The position numbers and the translations under genes are program-made. A model generated the notes under the pieces. The model was not told the origin of the DNA, made no database searches, and was given only the letters and a program-made list of their open reading frames with translations. DNA of 64,000 nt from Datura wrightii. Its lineage: Eukaryota; Streptophyta; Magnoliopsida; Solanales; Solanaceae. Each line of letters starts with the position of its first letter. Position 1 is the stretch's first letter. Shown here in pieces: positions 21,140-33,911 of this stretch. The stretch lies in NCBI GenBank assembly GCA_035772735.1, contig JASDFA010000001.1, positions 88,933,501 to 88,997,500 of the forward strand, given 5' to 3'.

Positions 21140-23034
21140 TTCTAACTGGGCCCCCATAAGCACCGACAAGTGCAAGCAATCTATATACTCCTATATGTTT
21201 CACTGTAGCCTCGCGGCAAGCTATAGCTAAGGGATACTCAACCTCTGAGACTGTATCCGAGCCTTCTGGGCTCCTGTGACTATGTCTGAGCCATCTAGGC
21301 TCCAGTAATTGTATCTGAGCCATCTGGGTTCCTGTAGTCGTATCTGAGCTATCTGGGCTCCTGTAACTGTATATGAGTCGTCTGGGCTCCTGTAACTGTA
21401 TATGAGCCATCTGGGCTCCTATAACTGTGTCTGAGCCATCTGGGCTCCTGTGAGGGTCAGTAATGCCAACTCAAGCATCCACAGCAATTATTAACCCAAA
21501 GATAAAACTATAACACTAAGGTTCAAGTTCCAAAGGCATCAATCTGGTCTATCCAGATAGAATATAGCTCATACAAGCAACTCATAGCCCCGTAGGCGGG
21601 TATTCCTAAACTTAGCCCTTCTAGGCGTTAGCTCTATGTATAATGACTAATAAGATCTCTACCTAGGATATCACATAGTCAGTCAGACTTTTAACAACTA
21701 GGGTGGTTTCATGAGCGGCCAATACGATCAACTGTAAGTCGAAAGAAGCTATACGGTCACTGACAGTAGGTAGTTCACCTAGTGAGCTACCACTCAATTC
21801 ATTAGCAACCCTGGTGACATTGACTCAAATGTAAGGCCACTCTATCAAGATTCTAGTCTTGTAGGTGTCAAGGGACGCCAACGGCTGGTAGGCAAGCTTT
21901 ACTACATATATAGGCATCAAACAAAAAGTTATACCGTCAAGCTGCACCCTATGCGACCCAATTTAACAAAGTGCGACCAATAGATAGCCACAAGCCTATA
22001 TGGCCTCAGTACAGAAGCAAAACACTACTAGTCTCTTTACACGGTAAATAAACGAATAGGGAATCTCTATGTAGTTCTAGCGATAGTCAAAACTGAATAT
22101 AATCTTTTCCGACAAGGGATACTATGTTAAAAACTCAATTCGTCTCATAGCAGCTAACCACAACATATATAATCATAAGCTACTACAAAGGTACAAGTAG
22201 TATCAACTATACGACTAGAATAACTTGCCGAAAAAGTTTAGCCTTAACATATCGCAATTGCCAAATTTTGCTCAATCAATCCTGCTTCAATCAAGAACTC
22301 GTAATCCCTCTGTATTCTAGATTTTACGCCAAGGGAAGAAAACTATTATAATTCAAGAGTTAGGCTATCAATCATAACCCACAAGACACAATGACAAAAA
22401 TTCAAAACAAGTTCAATTCGGCAAAATCTTACAAATTCTTATAGATTAGAAAGGTAGAAATACTTACTATCACTTGTAAAAGTGCTAGCCATAGTTAGAG
22501 GTGGTTTCTATGACTTTTACCTGCTAGGTATCTATCAAATCGGGCCAAATTCAAATATTAAACATTGTATATACGTTCTTTGTAGGCCCAGGAATCATTA
22601 CCTAGGAGGAATTTGCGATTAGACGTGATTTGATAACTTAATTTGCCTTCAATTTGTTGAAAAACCAAGCAAAATTATCGCCCTAATCAAGCTCTCTGCC
22701 GGGAAATAGTTAAAAGTGAACCAATTACATAACTATATATAGGGAGGCGGTGGAAGGAGTGTGCAGTGCACCACTCCCTGCATCGCACTGCTCCTTGTGT
22801 TGGCCTTCCTACATGGCACACCGCTCCATGCGCCAGTGCGTGCGCGACTCCCTATCGACATGCGTCTGTTCACACAAGCCTCTATCGGTCCTGCTGTCAC
22901 TCGAAATCTGAGGCCGATCCTTCTCAGGCAACACTAATTCCTTGCTAATCCACTTATAGGCAATATAAAAACAAAAACTTAGCTCGAGGAATTTATGTCT
23001 CACTAAGCCCGTTGACACTTATTCATGAGGCGTT
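21140..23034 (-). mobile_element. Chromovirus LTR fragment, minus strand (30585 type)
   Basis: Its middle matches the reverse complement of 31370-33050: ACGCCAACGG near 21880, ATAACTTGCCGAAA at 22222. Its LTR start, read on the minus strand from 23034, is TGAAACGCCTCATG, a decayed TGTTACACCTCATG. The 3' end of the LTR is missing. CAAAA (23035-23039) is the candidate TSD in the LTR-C target. Confidence 0.65.
21251..21453. repeat. 29-bp minisatellite (7 units) in chromovirus LTR
   Basis: Seven imperfect units of the form CTGTATCTGAGCCATCTGGG plus CTCCTGTAA. The 30585-type LTRs have only two or three diverged units at the same place (32878-32935), so this copy has expanded. Confidence 0.9.
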
Positions 23035-25104
23035 TCACAAAACAATGACCTAGCCATGATAATCAAAATTGCCATGCCAAGATGCTATCTTAGAGGTCTC
23101 ATAACTAAAAGGACATCTGCCCACCTAACATAATCGCGTCAGTGGTAAGGTAATAAGCTCATAACTGAAGGACAACTTCCCGCCTGACATGACTGCACCG
23201 GTGGTAAAGTCATAGTCTTACATCAGAAGGGATAATTGCCCACCTGACATAACTGCATCGGTGGTAAGGTCACAAGACTCATATATGAAGGGAAAACTGC
23301 CCACCTGACATAACCGCATCAATGATAAGATCATAAATCTCATATCTAAATTATATCTACCCACTCAACATTACCGCGTAGGTGGTATAATCTGAAGACC
23401 TGACTATTTCCAAATATGGAGTCGACCGAGCTCATGTAACGTCAATCAACACAAATGGCAAAAAAGCAATGAATTTTGGATTTGTGGCCTAAATAAGCCT
23501 CTTTTGTAATTCATAGCTTGCACATATGCGCAAACGTCACATAAAGATTTCAAACGGCACTTAGACACACATATTCAAAGACTTGTATAGTTATAACACT
23601 TGGGCATAACCATAATATGCTACTATATAATTTTAAGTACAGGAGAATGTCGGATTCATCTTCGACATGAATTCATTCTTGTAAATCAACAGACAAAGAG
23701 CGCCTTACATACCTTATCTCAATAAGCCCTTTCTAGTCGATTTTTTCTACAATTGTCAACTTGAAATACCTTCAACATACGTAGATTAATCACAATATAG
23801 ATTCTGTTTCATGTAAGGATTTCCATCCAAGAAACCATGTCAAAACGTGCAACATACAAACGATAATACCCGACGTCAGTTAGCACGTTTACACACCTTA
23901 TATGTCATGAATTCAAAGAACTTTCAAGAGAATTTTCACTCACCTTTCTTGGTATTTAACCTTCACAAAAATGGAGTATAACTTCAGCACATATACAGTT
24001 GAGTAGCAACTTCACACCACAACATATACAAAATAACACCACAACTTGCCAACTTTAGACTTAATTCCATAGACTTTTTAGAGGATTCAAGAGAGGAAAA
24101 TCACTTACTCTTTCTTACGGAAAACTTCCCTCTTCATAGAGTATATTCCCAGTAAAACACAGCTGCACCAACTATCAAAAACGAGCAGCCACAACACAAT
24201 AATATAACATGAAAATAATGCAACAACTTAGCTTCAATATCTAGTTTTAACTTGCGTTTTCTTGCAAGTTCAAGGAGGTTGAATCCTTACATATTTTTTT
24301 GCCTTCAACTCCTGTGATAAAGGAGTATACATGAAGTTTAATACTATTCCAAAATGCAGCAAAGAGCACCACTAAACACTGTCCAAAATGCAACAAAAAC
24401 AACTTACATCCACACCTCCAACTTAACCTCCAATTCCAGTTTTTTACTCATGAATTCAAGCACGTTGAGTAGTAAAATTCTCACTATTTTACTTGTATCC
24501 AGCTCCTACAAAAACAGAGTGTATTCCCAACTTATTACTACCTCCAAAATGCAGCAATAAAACAATAACAACACATCAAGCTCTCCTTGCCTTCTCAATC
24601 AAGTTGCTAGTACTTGTTCTAATTTTTAGTAAAGTTTTCTTGAGGTTTTTCTTAAACTTTGCTTCTAGAAAATAGAGTAAGTATGGAGCATAAATAAGAT
24701 GGTCAATTATGGAAAATTTGAAAAATGAATTGTAGGCCAAACATTTGATATATATCTAATTGGGGCGGTGGATTAACTTAAGTTGGCGGGGCCAAATTAC
24801 TGCTCGGCAGTGCCCCAGTGAAAGGACTATAACTTTATACTCTGAAATACGATTGATGAGAGGCTTGATACTTTGAAAACTAGACTTAGAGAACTTTAAT
24901 CTAATAGGTTATAGGGCTCTTAACTCATTATAGATTGGGAGAATATGATAGTTAAAAATGGACCCTTACATATGAATTTTGCATACTTTTTGCTCTTCCC
25001 TGTACATATTTCCCTCCTCACCAATGGAAAATATACAACCAGTACCTCCCTTAATACGACATAAAAATATCAAATAATCATCAAAAAATTTCCAAGGTGT
25101 AACA
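23035..25104 (-). mobile_element. 3' LTR of the LTR-C element (partial)
   Basis: It ends in plus coordinates with TTCCAAGGTGTAACA, the reverse complement of a TGTTACACC start. Just outside is a polypurine tract (minus-strand GGAGGGGAGGA, 25105-25115). Its left part matches the 5' LTR (57798-57911), and it preserves the uninterrupted site GGTAATAAGCTC that is occupied at 57912. The first roughly 690 bases expected at the left are absent. Confidence 0.8.
23092..23400. repeat. 60-bp tandem repeat (5 units) in LTR-C
   Basis: Five diverged units contain CTCATAACTGAAGG, then CTGCCCACCTGACATAA and CGGTGGTAAGGTCA. The 5' LTR copy breaks off within the first unit at 57911. Confidence 0.85.
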
Positions 25105-26536
25105 TCCTCCCCTCCTTAAAATCATTCGTCCTTAAATGAGGGTTATACTTGGATAACATAACTTAGCCATAGTACCTTTAACTTTTTCTTGCCTTGTGTC
25201 ATAAACGTACATTCCATATATTCGTAAACACATCCTTTTATGTTGTCGCTTCATACAGTCCGTACTGATTCCACTCCATCTATTTGGCTGATGTGAGATA
25301 GGCATACTTTAGTACCATACAATCAGAAACTTTTCTAACCATCAGCAAATTTATACACTGCCACAAGACTGATGGTTAACTCCAATACAAATTTTTCATT
25401 CATACTTTAGGAAATATCACAAGAAAAAGCAAAAATCACAACTTAACCACTTAAGATATAGAATCAATGTCAAATCAAAGTTGCTCTTTTACCTTTGTTT
25501 TTACCACCGCCTGTCACTACCGATCTTGAAAACAAAGGCTAAAAGATACTGAAGTCTGCTCTAGGGATAAAGAAGGGACTAAATCTCTTAGGAGAAACTG
25601 AATGTCTGGCCACCCAGGACCTTAAAACACTACAAGGGACCTTAAATAATCATATTTACCTGGTCTCTTTCCTCTATTATACTTCTCTATCGGTACTTAG
25701 GAGACGGTGAATCTGATCCTTTGTATTCTGAGAAAATACTTGCATCCAAGAAATAGTCAAACCTGTTGGGCTAGTTACCTCTAAACATTCTCGAACTGGA
25801 TATGGTCCCAAATTGATGGACCTTATCCCTCATATTCCACACCTAATCTGGAATATATTGCACCAAAGAACTAAACCTGAGATTATATTCACGAACACTT
25901 ATGCTTCCTTGTTTTAGCTGCAAAAACCAATCATCTCAAACCTATGAAAGTTCCCATGGCAAGTACTGATCCATAGAGGCTTAGGTTATTTATGCTCAAA
26001 ACTCACAGGCCTTAGAACTCTCAAAAGTGTTTCCTTGGACTATGCCATTATTTCCAACTGATTTCCATCACCACCACTCGAGTTAACATCAGAAATACTT
26101 TCTCAAAATTTCATACCTTTCATACACCTGAAGGTATAGAGGGTGCTGAAGGATGAACAACACTATCTCCTCCAAGCTCTACCAGAACTGGGATGACAGA
26201 AGGTGTTGAATCCCTTTTCCACAGTGGCTCCGACCAAAACTTAAAAGAACTATGGTACGGGGAGTAGGAAACTTGATTTGAGCTTCTAATTTAATTCTAT
26301 GATAGATAGGAGCACGATTGGAACACTTTCCAATATCAATACCAATAAATCTCGTAGCCATCTGCCTTATTAAAAGCGAATTCTAAAACATAAGCACGAT
26401 TTAGATTTCAAATATCACTCATATCTTTGTTCTATAACATAACATGATCTATTAATAAACAAAGTGAAACAACTCTAAAATGCTATGTACCCTCCTGATT
26501 ATAAGTATGGCGCACAATATACCCATAAGGAAGACT
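25105..26536 (-). other. Internal region of the LTR-C element, no recognised genes
   Basis: This is the stretch between the PPT and the point where an LTR-D-like LTR cuts in; its continuation with the PBS is at 57048-57104. I find no gag, protease, RT, RNase H or integrase motif in any frame; the longest minus-strand frame is about 60 codons (26179-26361) and matches nothing I know. With about 1.5 kb of internal DNA between long LTRs, the element looks like a large non-autonomous derivative (LARD-like). Confidence 0.6.
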
Positions 26537-27251
26537 TGTCATGACCCAAACATAGGCCCTAATTGAGACACGGGGTAGAAACCTCGAGAGGCTCCAAGTC
26601 GACCCATGGCATGATCATAGCATAACATTAGAAAGAAAACAGTTAACAAAATCATAATTGAGCAAAAGCTAACTAAAAGAGTCTAACCATAATCCATAAG
26701 AAAATAATCAAAATAAAACTTTGATACGAAAAAAAGACTAAATTTGTTTATACAAGTTTGAAAGCCTCTACTACACTGATGAGTTGCTGGGAAAAGTCCC
26801 CAACTAACTCCTAAAGTCTGAGAATTGAAATATACTGAAATAGGAAAAAAACATAGATCTCATCCTCAAGAGATGAGGACTCACCACAATCAACTGAGAT
26901 AGAAATGGAGCGTCTCTAACTGTGTGGCTGAGTCTGGAAACCTGAATCTATATCATGAAACAATATAGCACATAAAGTATGCGGTCAGTACCTGAAATGT
27001 ACTGAGTATGCGGAAAACATAAAGAAACTAAAACATGCAAGTATACAGGAAGGAAGTAAACTGAGTACATCATTGAATAGATAGCTACACTGAAATACAA
27101 TAACCCTGTCTGAGATATATATGATGACATGAAGCTTTTATTTGAAAACATTTACTAAAGTATAATCAAAATGATGCATAAGGGTCATGTATTGTACATA
27201 CACTGAGAACTGAAGCTGTAATTTATATCATAGACTAAGGGAGATATTCTC

Positions 27252-29861
27252 TATTATACTCAGAGAATTAAAAGATCGGACCCGAAAGCTGAAACGGGGA
27301 AAAACTGGAAAATGGTGCTTCAGTTGTAGGATGAGGAGACCCCACGAGTCGTCAGGTGACTCGTTGGAAGGCCTGGATGAAATAAAAGTTATAGGTCCCC
27401 ACGGGCGAGGGAATGACTCATGGTCAGCCGCCACGAGTCGTCAAGTTAGCCATGGGGTGAAGGTGAGAAATAAATGGAAGGGTCGACCAGTGTATATAAC
27501 AGAAGGGACCCCATGAGTCGTGCTCAGTCCCAGCGACTCGTGAGGTGGGTAGTGATCAAGCAGAATGAATTTTATTTGATGCTAAGGCAGTGTACATAAC
27601 GGGAGGTGACCATGAGTCATGGTCCCGAGGAACGAATCGTTAAGTCACCCATTACGAGCCCTAAGAGATCTATTATCTAGTGTACTTGATGGACGATGTG
27701 ATGAGTCGTGGACCTTCATGATGAGTTTTAATGCCCCTCGTAGGGACCCCATGGAAGTTATTTTCAGCGATTTTAGTAAGAGCTTTTCCATAATTCCTAA
27801 ATCCTAGGGGCCTATACTACGTTATTTAAGGCTCGTTTTAGTGGGTGTTTAGCAGGGGAAAGCCTATTCTATGTCATCTTCCCATACATTCAAGTTTGAA
27901 GGTTTGAAGTGGAGATTTAAGGAAAAATCTCAAGGTTTCCATTGGAATCTCAGCTTGGGCAATTATAGGGTGTTAGAATTAACTATTTCCAGGTATGTGA
28001 GGCTATGAGTGGGTGTCTCCTTCCACACCCATGCCTAATTTCTATCAAAACATGATGAATTGCCTATGAACAAGTATGGGATTTTTACCCAATTGAATAA
28101 TTCTACAATGTCTATACATGAGTATGATTAGATTACATTTATATTGATGAATTGTGAAGCTTGGGCATATTCTAAATTGTTTTCAATACAAGCTATGTTT
28201 TCTAAGCTATGATATTAAATGCCCATGGGTGAAAAATTCATAAAAGAAGAGAATTATGATGAATGTATAATGATGATGAGGTTTTATGATGAAAAACATG
28301 TTTCTAAAGCTAACCATGATTATGATGTTGTTTTCAAATGAAATGAGTAGATCCTAGTATGATAAGGCTTTGGGCAATGCCCACAGGTTGATTTAAAGTG
28401 ATGATTTTCCCGACATAAGCTTACCATATTGTTTGAAGTGAAGTTTCCCAATCTTTCATAAATTCTAGCTTGTGGTATGTTGAGCTAAATACTTCCACAT
28501 GTATCTTACCACATGATTTGGAGTAGATTCTCCCACCTATGATTGAGCTTGTGGTATGTTTCAACGTAAAGCTTCCCATATGCATGAATTCATAATTGAG
28601 ATGTATTTCATTATGAGCTTTGTCAAAGGAATATGTTGAGCTTCATTTTCATATGATGTCGAGTCTATGCATGATTTCATTATGAGCTTTGTCAAAGGAC
28701 AATGTTGAGCTTCATTTTCATGTGATGTCGAGTCTATGTATGATTTCATTATGAGCTTTGTTGATAGACAATGTTGAGCTTCGTTTCATATGATATTGAG
28801 CTATGCATGATTTCATGTTGAGCTTCATCAATACACGATGTTGAGCTTCATCAATAGACAATGTTGAGCTTCGTTATATATGATATAGAGCATTGCATTT
28901 TTTTGGGAGATGAGTCTAGCACCGGGTTAAGGGTCCATCACCCTATGCCCCAGAACTACGCACCAACGTAGGTTAATACTATTATATTATTAGGACCTCC
29001 CTCGTGAGTTATCCCCGGTCCTATTGGCCCTTCAGCTTGATATCAATATCATGGTATCGTCCATCGCCTTGGCAAGGTTATGAAATGGATCTACCCATTT
29101 GAGTGTGATAGTTGGGACCATGTAAGCTCTATCGTGGAATGTCGATTAAGTGACTAGTCTCCCACTGTCTATACTATTCAGATTTGCATATTCATTACTC
29201 ATGATGATTACTTTATGCATGCGTGTTCAAAAAGAAAGGTTTGACTCATTGTTCAGTTTTTAGCTATTCGAGTCAATCATGATGTTCTAAAGCTATGAAT
29301 GGTCATGTTATGATAAGATTACGATTTCAGAATGAATTCATGTAGCCCTTCTACTTATACTTGAAAGTTATGATATGTATGATGTTTTAAATGGTTTATT
29401 TTACTTAAGCAGTTTTACTTGCCTTGCATACTCGGTACATTCCACGTACTAACTTCATACTTTTTATGTCGTTTCGTTTCATGATATAGGACCCGGCTCA
29501 CAGCTTCAGCCCCGATCTTAATTAGCTTTCCAGAGTCCCTATCATCTCAGGATTGGTGAGTCCTCATCCTCTCAGGACTAGAATCTCAGTTTCATGTCGT
29601 ATTTCAGTTTTATGTTTTGTGGAGTTAGTTGTGGTCTTGTCCCATCAACTCGTCTAGACTGGAGGCTTTCAGACTTATGTATGTATACTTCAGATATTAT
29701 TCTAATGTGCTGTTATATGAGACTTCCGCTGAGTTTATAATTATGTTTTCTTCATGTTTATTGAATGAGTTAGTTGAATGCTTATGTCATGGGTCAACTT
29801 GGGGTCTCTCAGGGTCCCTTGTCCCGTATCTATGATCAAGGCCTCCGTTCGGGTCATGACA
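27252..29861 (+). mobile_element. LTR-D-like solo LTR, plus strand (2.61 kb)
   Basis: It starts TATTATACTCAG (TG decayed to TA) and ends GTTCGGGTCATGACA, with a perfect 5-bp TSD. U3 (27320-27730) carries many GAGTCGT/GACTCGT motifs. A candidate promoter block follows (CTATACTACGTTATTTAAGG, about 27812-27831), homologous to CTAAACTACGTCATTTTGG at 21087. A 69-bp tandem repeat lies at 28580-28880. It is the same group as, and inserted antiparallel into, the LTR at 26537. Confidence 0.88.
28580..28880. repeat. About 69-bp tandem repeat in LTR-D-like LTR
   Basis: Four diverged units are built around ATGATTTCATTATGAGCTTT and AATGTTGAGCTTC, followed by a run of shorter GTTGAGCTTC units. Confidence 0.85.
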
Positions 29862-30095
29862 TTCTCTGCTATTGAGAGTCCCTGACTGACTAAAAGGAGA
29901 CATTCTCTGCTATTGAGACTCCCTAACTAAACTAAGGGAAGCATTCTCGGTTAATGAGAATCCCTGACTAAGCTAAGGGAAACATTCTCGGATAATGAGA
30001 AACCCTAACTGAGCTAAGGGAAACATTCTCTACTATTGAGAATCCCGGATTGACTAAGGGATACATTCTCTCCTATTAAGAATCTTGATAAAACT
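29862..30095. repeat. 40-bp minisatellite in LTR-D-like LTR (6 units)
   Basis: Units of the form ACATTCTCTACTATTGAGAA followed by TCCCTGACTAAGCTAAGGGA. The left remnant of the array is at 27233-27251, before the nested insertion, so the array was split by it. Confidence 0.9.
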
Positions 30096-30584
30096 TTTAC
30101 ACAAAGGTATCAGTCTGACAATCATTCATATAGTCTAAGCTACTTCAGCTAATCAGAGACTTGAGTGTTCAACTAATTGCATCACACCGAATTCATTTAA
30201 AGTCTGGTCAAGGCTACTTTCTCCTATCAATAAGCCCGAAAGTCTGAAAGATCATTATCATGCTTTGTCCTCGAAGTTCATGATATTTCAATCCCGAATT
30301 CATAGTATAAGTCATATATTCTAGAATCATGTAAGATCCATTGGTCCAGGTCATACTTTAACATATACCCAAAATCATAGTGAAGGTATATACATATTTC
30401 ATATCCACCCAAGCCCATAAGTTCTATTCATACCTCAACACATATGCTAAATCATATATTCAAGATTTATGGAAAACCCATATGATCGACCCATGCTATA
30501 AACATATATATTGAGTTCATAGTAAGAGCATGTGAATATTTAATGAAACCCCATTTCGAAATTTATGCTAAATCATGGTGAAAA

Positions 30585-33500
30585 TGTTACACCCCATAAG
30601 TTCCTATTATTTAACCGATGCATGCTTACGTATGTTGAGAGTTTTGAAGTATGGTGCATGTAGGAAAAGGTGCAAAGAGGGGAGCACATGAGTGCATCGT
30701 CGAGCAAGCAGGAGGTTGGTGCTGGAGGCAAGATGCCCCAGGCGCTACGTCGCGCTCTCTCATGGCACAATGGCCAGCGCGCCGTGCCCCTCCCTTGGAG
30801 CAATGGGAGGCACGCTGTGCCCGTATATTGGCACGACGGGAGACGAGCCGAACACCCCCCCACCCCACCGCCTCAACAAATATATAATGCTCTTTCACAT
30901 TGGATTATTTCATTTTAACATTTCCCCTCGGTAGAAGAGTGACCTTGAGCGACAATTTCATCTGTTTTTTGTCAAATTATGCCGCTAAACTCAGTCTAAA
31001 TGCAAATTCATCTTGGATAACAAGTTATAGGCCTGAGAGGAACATCTATGCAGAGTTATTTCTTGAAAATTCACATGGAGTATTGGAATCTAGCCGAGTA
31101 AAGATTGTTGAAATTACTTCAAATTGAGTTCTAAGCGGCTACAGGCAATAGGAAAGCATTTCTCCCTTCTACACTCTCGAGAAATTATGAGTTTTTAGCC
31201 GAATTAAACGGAGTTGAATTATAATTAATGTTATTATCAAAAGATATCGTTGTTTGCCAAATCTTAGTATTGAATATAGTCTTATTCTCTCAGCGTAAGG
31301 GCTGCGATTGAGTGGAATTACTAGCTTCAGGTGGAAAACTATTTAATGAACGAAAGTCAGCATTCAAGATATGTTAAGACTTATCTTTTTGGCAAGGTAT
31401 TCTCGTCGTATAGTGATACGACCTATGGCTTCGAATGTAGACAATGATCCTATATATTGTGATTAGCTGATGCCAGTAGATAATGAGCTTATATGTTGTA
31501 ATTAGCTACTGCCAGTAGATAAGGACTATACATGTATGGTTTGCTGCTATAAGATGTATTGAGATTGTATCCTAGTATCCCCCGTCGGGTACGGGTATGT
31601 TCAGTGTGACTAATGCTAGGAGCATTATAGAGATTTCCCCAGTTCATTTATTTAATGTTTGAAAGTATCCTGATGTTTTGTTGTCATGCCAAGGCCTTAG
31701 AAATTTAGCATTAGTTGTTAGGCTTGAGTTAGTAAGTTGGACGACATAGGGTGCAGCCGGGTGATATAACTATCAACTGGACGCCTGTATGGTCAGTAAA
31801 GCTCTCCCAGAGGCTGTTGGCATACCTTGATGCCTCTGGGTCCAGAATTTGGGTAGAATGGTCTTACCCTAGAGTCAGCGGCACCAGAGTTGCCTAGGGA
31901 AATGAGTGACAGCCTACCATCTAGGTAGCCACTGCCAGTGACTATTGGTTGCAGTCGACTTAGTGCTTGTCATACAAGTCCCCAAGAGGTCATCCCAGTT
32001 AGACAAGTCAGATAGACTCGTAGGTACCCTAAGGAGGGGACCTTATTAGTAGTTAGATATGGGGCCAATACCCCAGCCTGCTCGTATATATACTCAGGTG
32101 TAGGTTGCCATGAGTGACCAGGTCCAGATAAACCTACCTACAAGGCTAGGAATCACCCAAAGGAGACATATGAAATCTAAACATACCAAGTTAAGGTCTA
32201 AGGGGCTAGAACCATGTTAGTATAGTATTGCCTTCAAGCTAAGAATTATATTAAGCTGCCTGTGGAAGGTTAGGGCTGACTGCTCAAGAGCATGTCCGAT
32301 TAGGAGCATCCCCGAGTTGTTCTTTAAGTAGAGGAACTGAATAGTTGGTCATCCGCGACCTTACGATTCGCTTATGAGCTATCATTGTCCTAGCATGACA
32401 TTCAGAGCATCGTTTAGGCCACACCAAATATTTCCTTATCCTGTCTAGACCATTAGAGATTATGATTACTGTCAGGATTCTCTGAGCAGATGTAGGCACA
32501 TGGGGTGTGCTTGTTGGCAGCTATACAGACTATTCTAGGGGCGAGTAGCGGTCGCATTAGGCCTTAAGAGCCAGATACGCCTTTTGAGTGACTAGGTTGA
32601 GACTAAATTGTAGTATATTGGTTGGGATTGACCCCACCTAGGATAGCATTCTGTTGACCAACTTCAGAGTTACTAACTGTATCATGGCCTACGGGGCTAT
32701 ATGATGTTGCTTAGAGAAGCTATATGATGTTGCTCCAAGGAGCTATGTGATATCCCAAGGGACTATATTTAGGCCCAAGGGCCATATTACAGTCCATCCA
32801 CGAACGGGGTTCTACTTTTATGTTGTATCGGCATCACTGACCCTCCGTCAAGCCTTGTGTGCCTAGGGTGCAGTTACAGGAGCCCAACGGGCTCAGACAC
32901 AATTACAGGAGTCTAGCAAGTTCAGATACAAACCCAGAAGCTAGGTAGGTTGGCTATAGTACCAGTAGAATCATAAGAACCTGAATAGGGTTATATAGAT
33001 TGAATCAGGGCTTATGGGGCCCCAGTATGTTATTTCTGTGTTACATGCACCTTCCAGACTTATGGGGGCCAAGTTAGGTTGTTGTTTGTATTCTTTCTTG
33101 CTAGCTATAGTCGATGAATGTGTAGTCATACAGTTCAGCTCATATACGTGTAGTGATTTACTAGATGCAGTTTATGGATAAGGAAGCTTACAGGTTAACT
33201 TCTGCCCCTTCTTGCTAATCTCTTCCAGTTCTTTATCAACTTTTAATTAGCTTCCATTACTGCCTTATATATTGTACTGACGCCCAACTATGGGGCGTTG
33301 CATACTTGTCTGCAGGTTTAGACAGACAGATTGTGGGATCTCTTAGAAGCTATTCAGAGTTAGCAAATTGACCACCTCCTTTCATTCAGAGTTGCCAGGT
33401 TGTAAAGATTTATTGGCCTTTTATCTGTATAGCATTTTGGTAGGCCGAGGCCCTATCCCGACCAATATTTTTCATTCTTTAAGGCTTGCAGACTACAGTC

Positions 33501-33895
33501 TTCAGTTAGTTGTCCGTGTTGGCCATGTGGGGCCTATATATGTTCAGTTCTATATGTTGGCCGTGTGGGGCCTAGTATAGCTTTCAGTTAGCGGCCTCGT
33601 CAGCTATAGTGTTTATATGACTGTCTATTTTTATTCTATTATAACTAAACAGCACGGTGGTCTTGTCATCCCTTATAGGACCCCTATTACGGTTATGTTG
33701 GTTGGGTTAGCTATTTTCCTTTACAGGTGTTGTGTGGCCTTGTCGGCTCGAGGCTGTATTTACAGTCGAGATATAGCAATTTGTTTTCTTGATTTTTGAA
33801 TCGCTGGTAGGCACCAGAGGTGCATATGCCCAGGTCAACCCATATCCCAGTGTGGCATTGGGTGCCAGTCATGTCTCCAGAGGTGGGGTGTGAAA
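30585..33895 (+). mobile_element. 5' LTR of the outer chromovirus (3.31 kb)
   Basis: It begins TGTTACACCCCATAAG and ends GGTGGGGTGTGAAA, a decayed TGACA, four bases before the PBS. A TATA box lies at 30881-30888 and the ATTTCTC/GAGAAAT hairpin at 31158-31185. Unlike the 2831 and 9644 LTRs, it has no CGTGNCACG palindromes before its TATA box. Confidence 0.92.
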
Positions 33896-33899
33896 AACT

Positions 33900-33911
33900 T
33901 GATATCAGAGC
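33900..33911 (+). promoter_or_regulatory. Primer-binding site, initiator tRNA-Met type
   Basis: TGATATCAGAGC differs in one base from TGGTATCAGAGC, the usual chromovirus PBS complementary to initiator tRNA-Met. It lies four bases after the LTR end. Confidence 0.85.

Larger units (their letters stand above)
27247..29866. repeat. TSD TTCTC
   Basis: TTCTC at 27247-27251 and 29862-29866 flanks the plus-strand LTR-D-like solo LTR. The target lies inside a 40-bp tandem repeat of the host LTR. Confidence 0.9.

Noticed and set aside
21251..21453. Regular array resembling a CRISPR
   Set aside because: Head-to-tail 29-bp units without spacers, inside a plant retrotransposon LTR.
22766..22948. Small histidine/threonine-rich ORF
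   Set aside because: U3 of a decayed chromovirus LTR, no homology signal.
26179..26361. 60-codon minus-strand ORF in the LTR-C internal region
   Set aside because: Short, no recognised motif, and no conserved copy to test it; not called as a gene.
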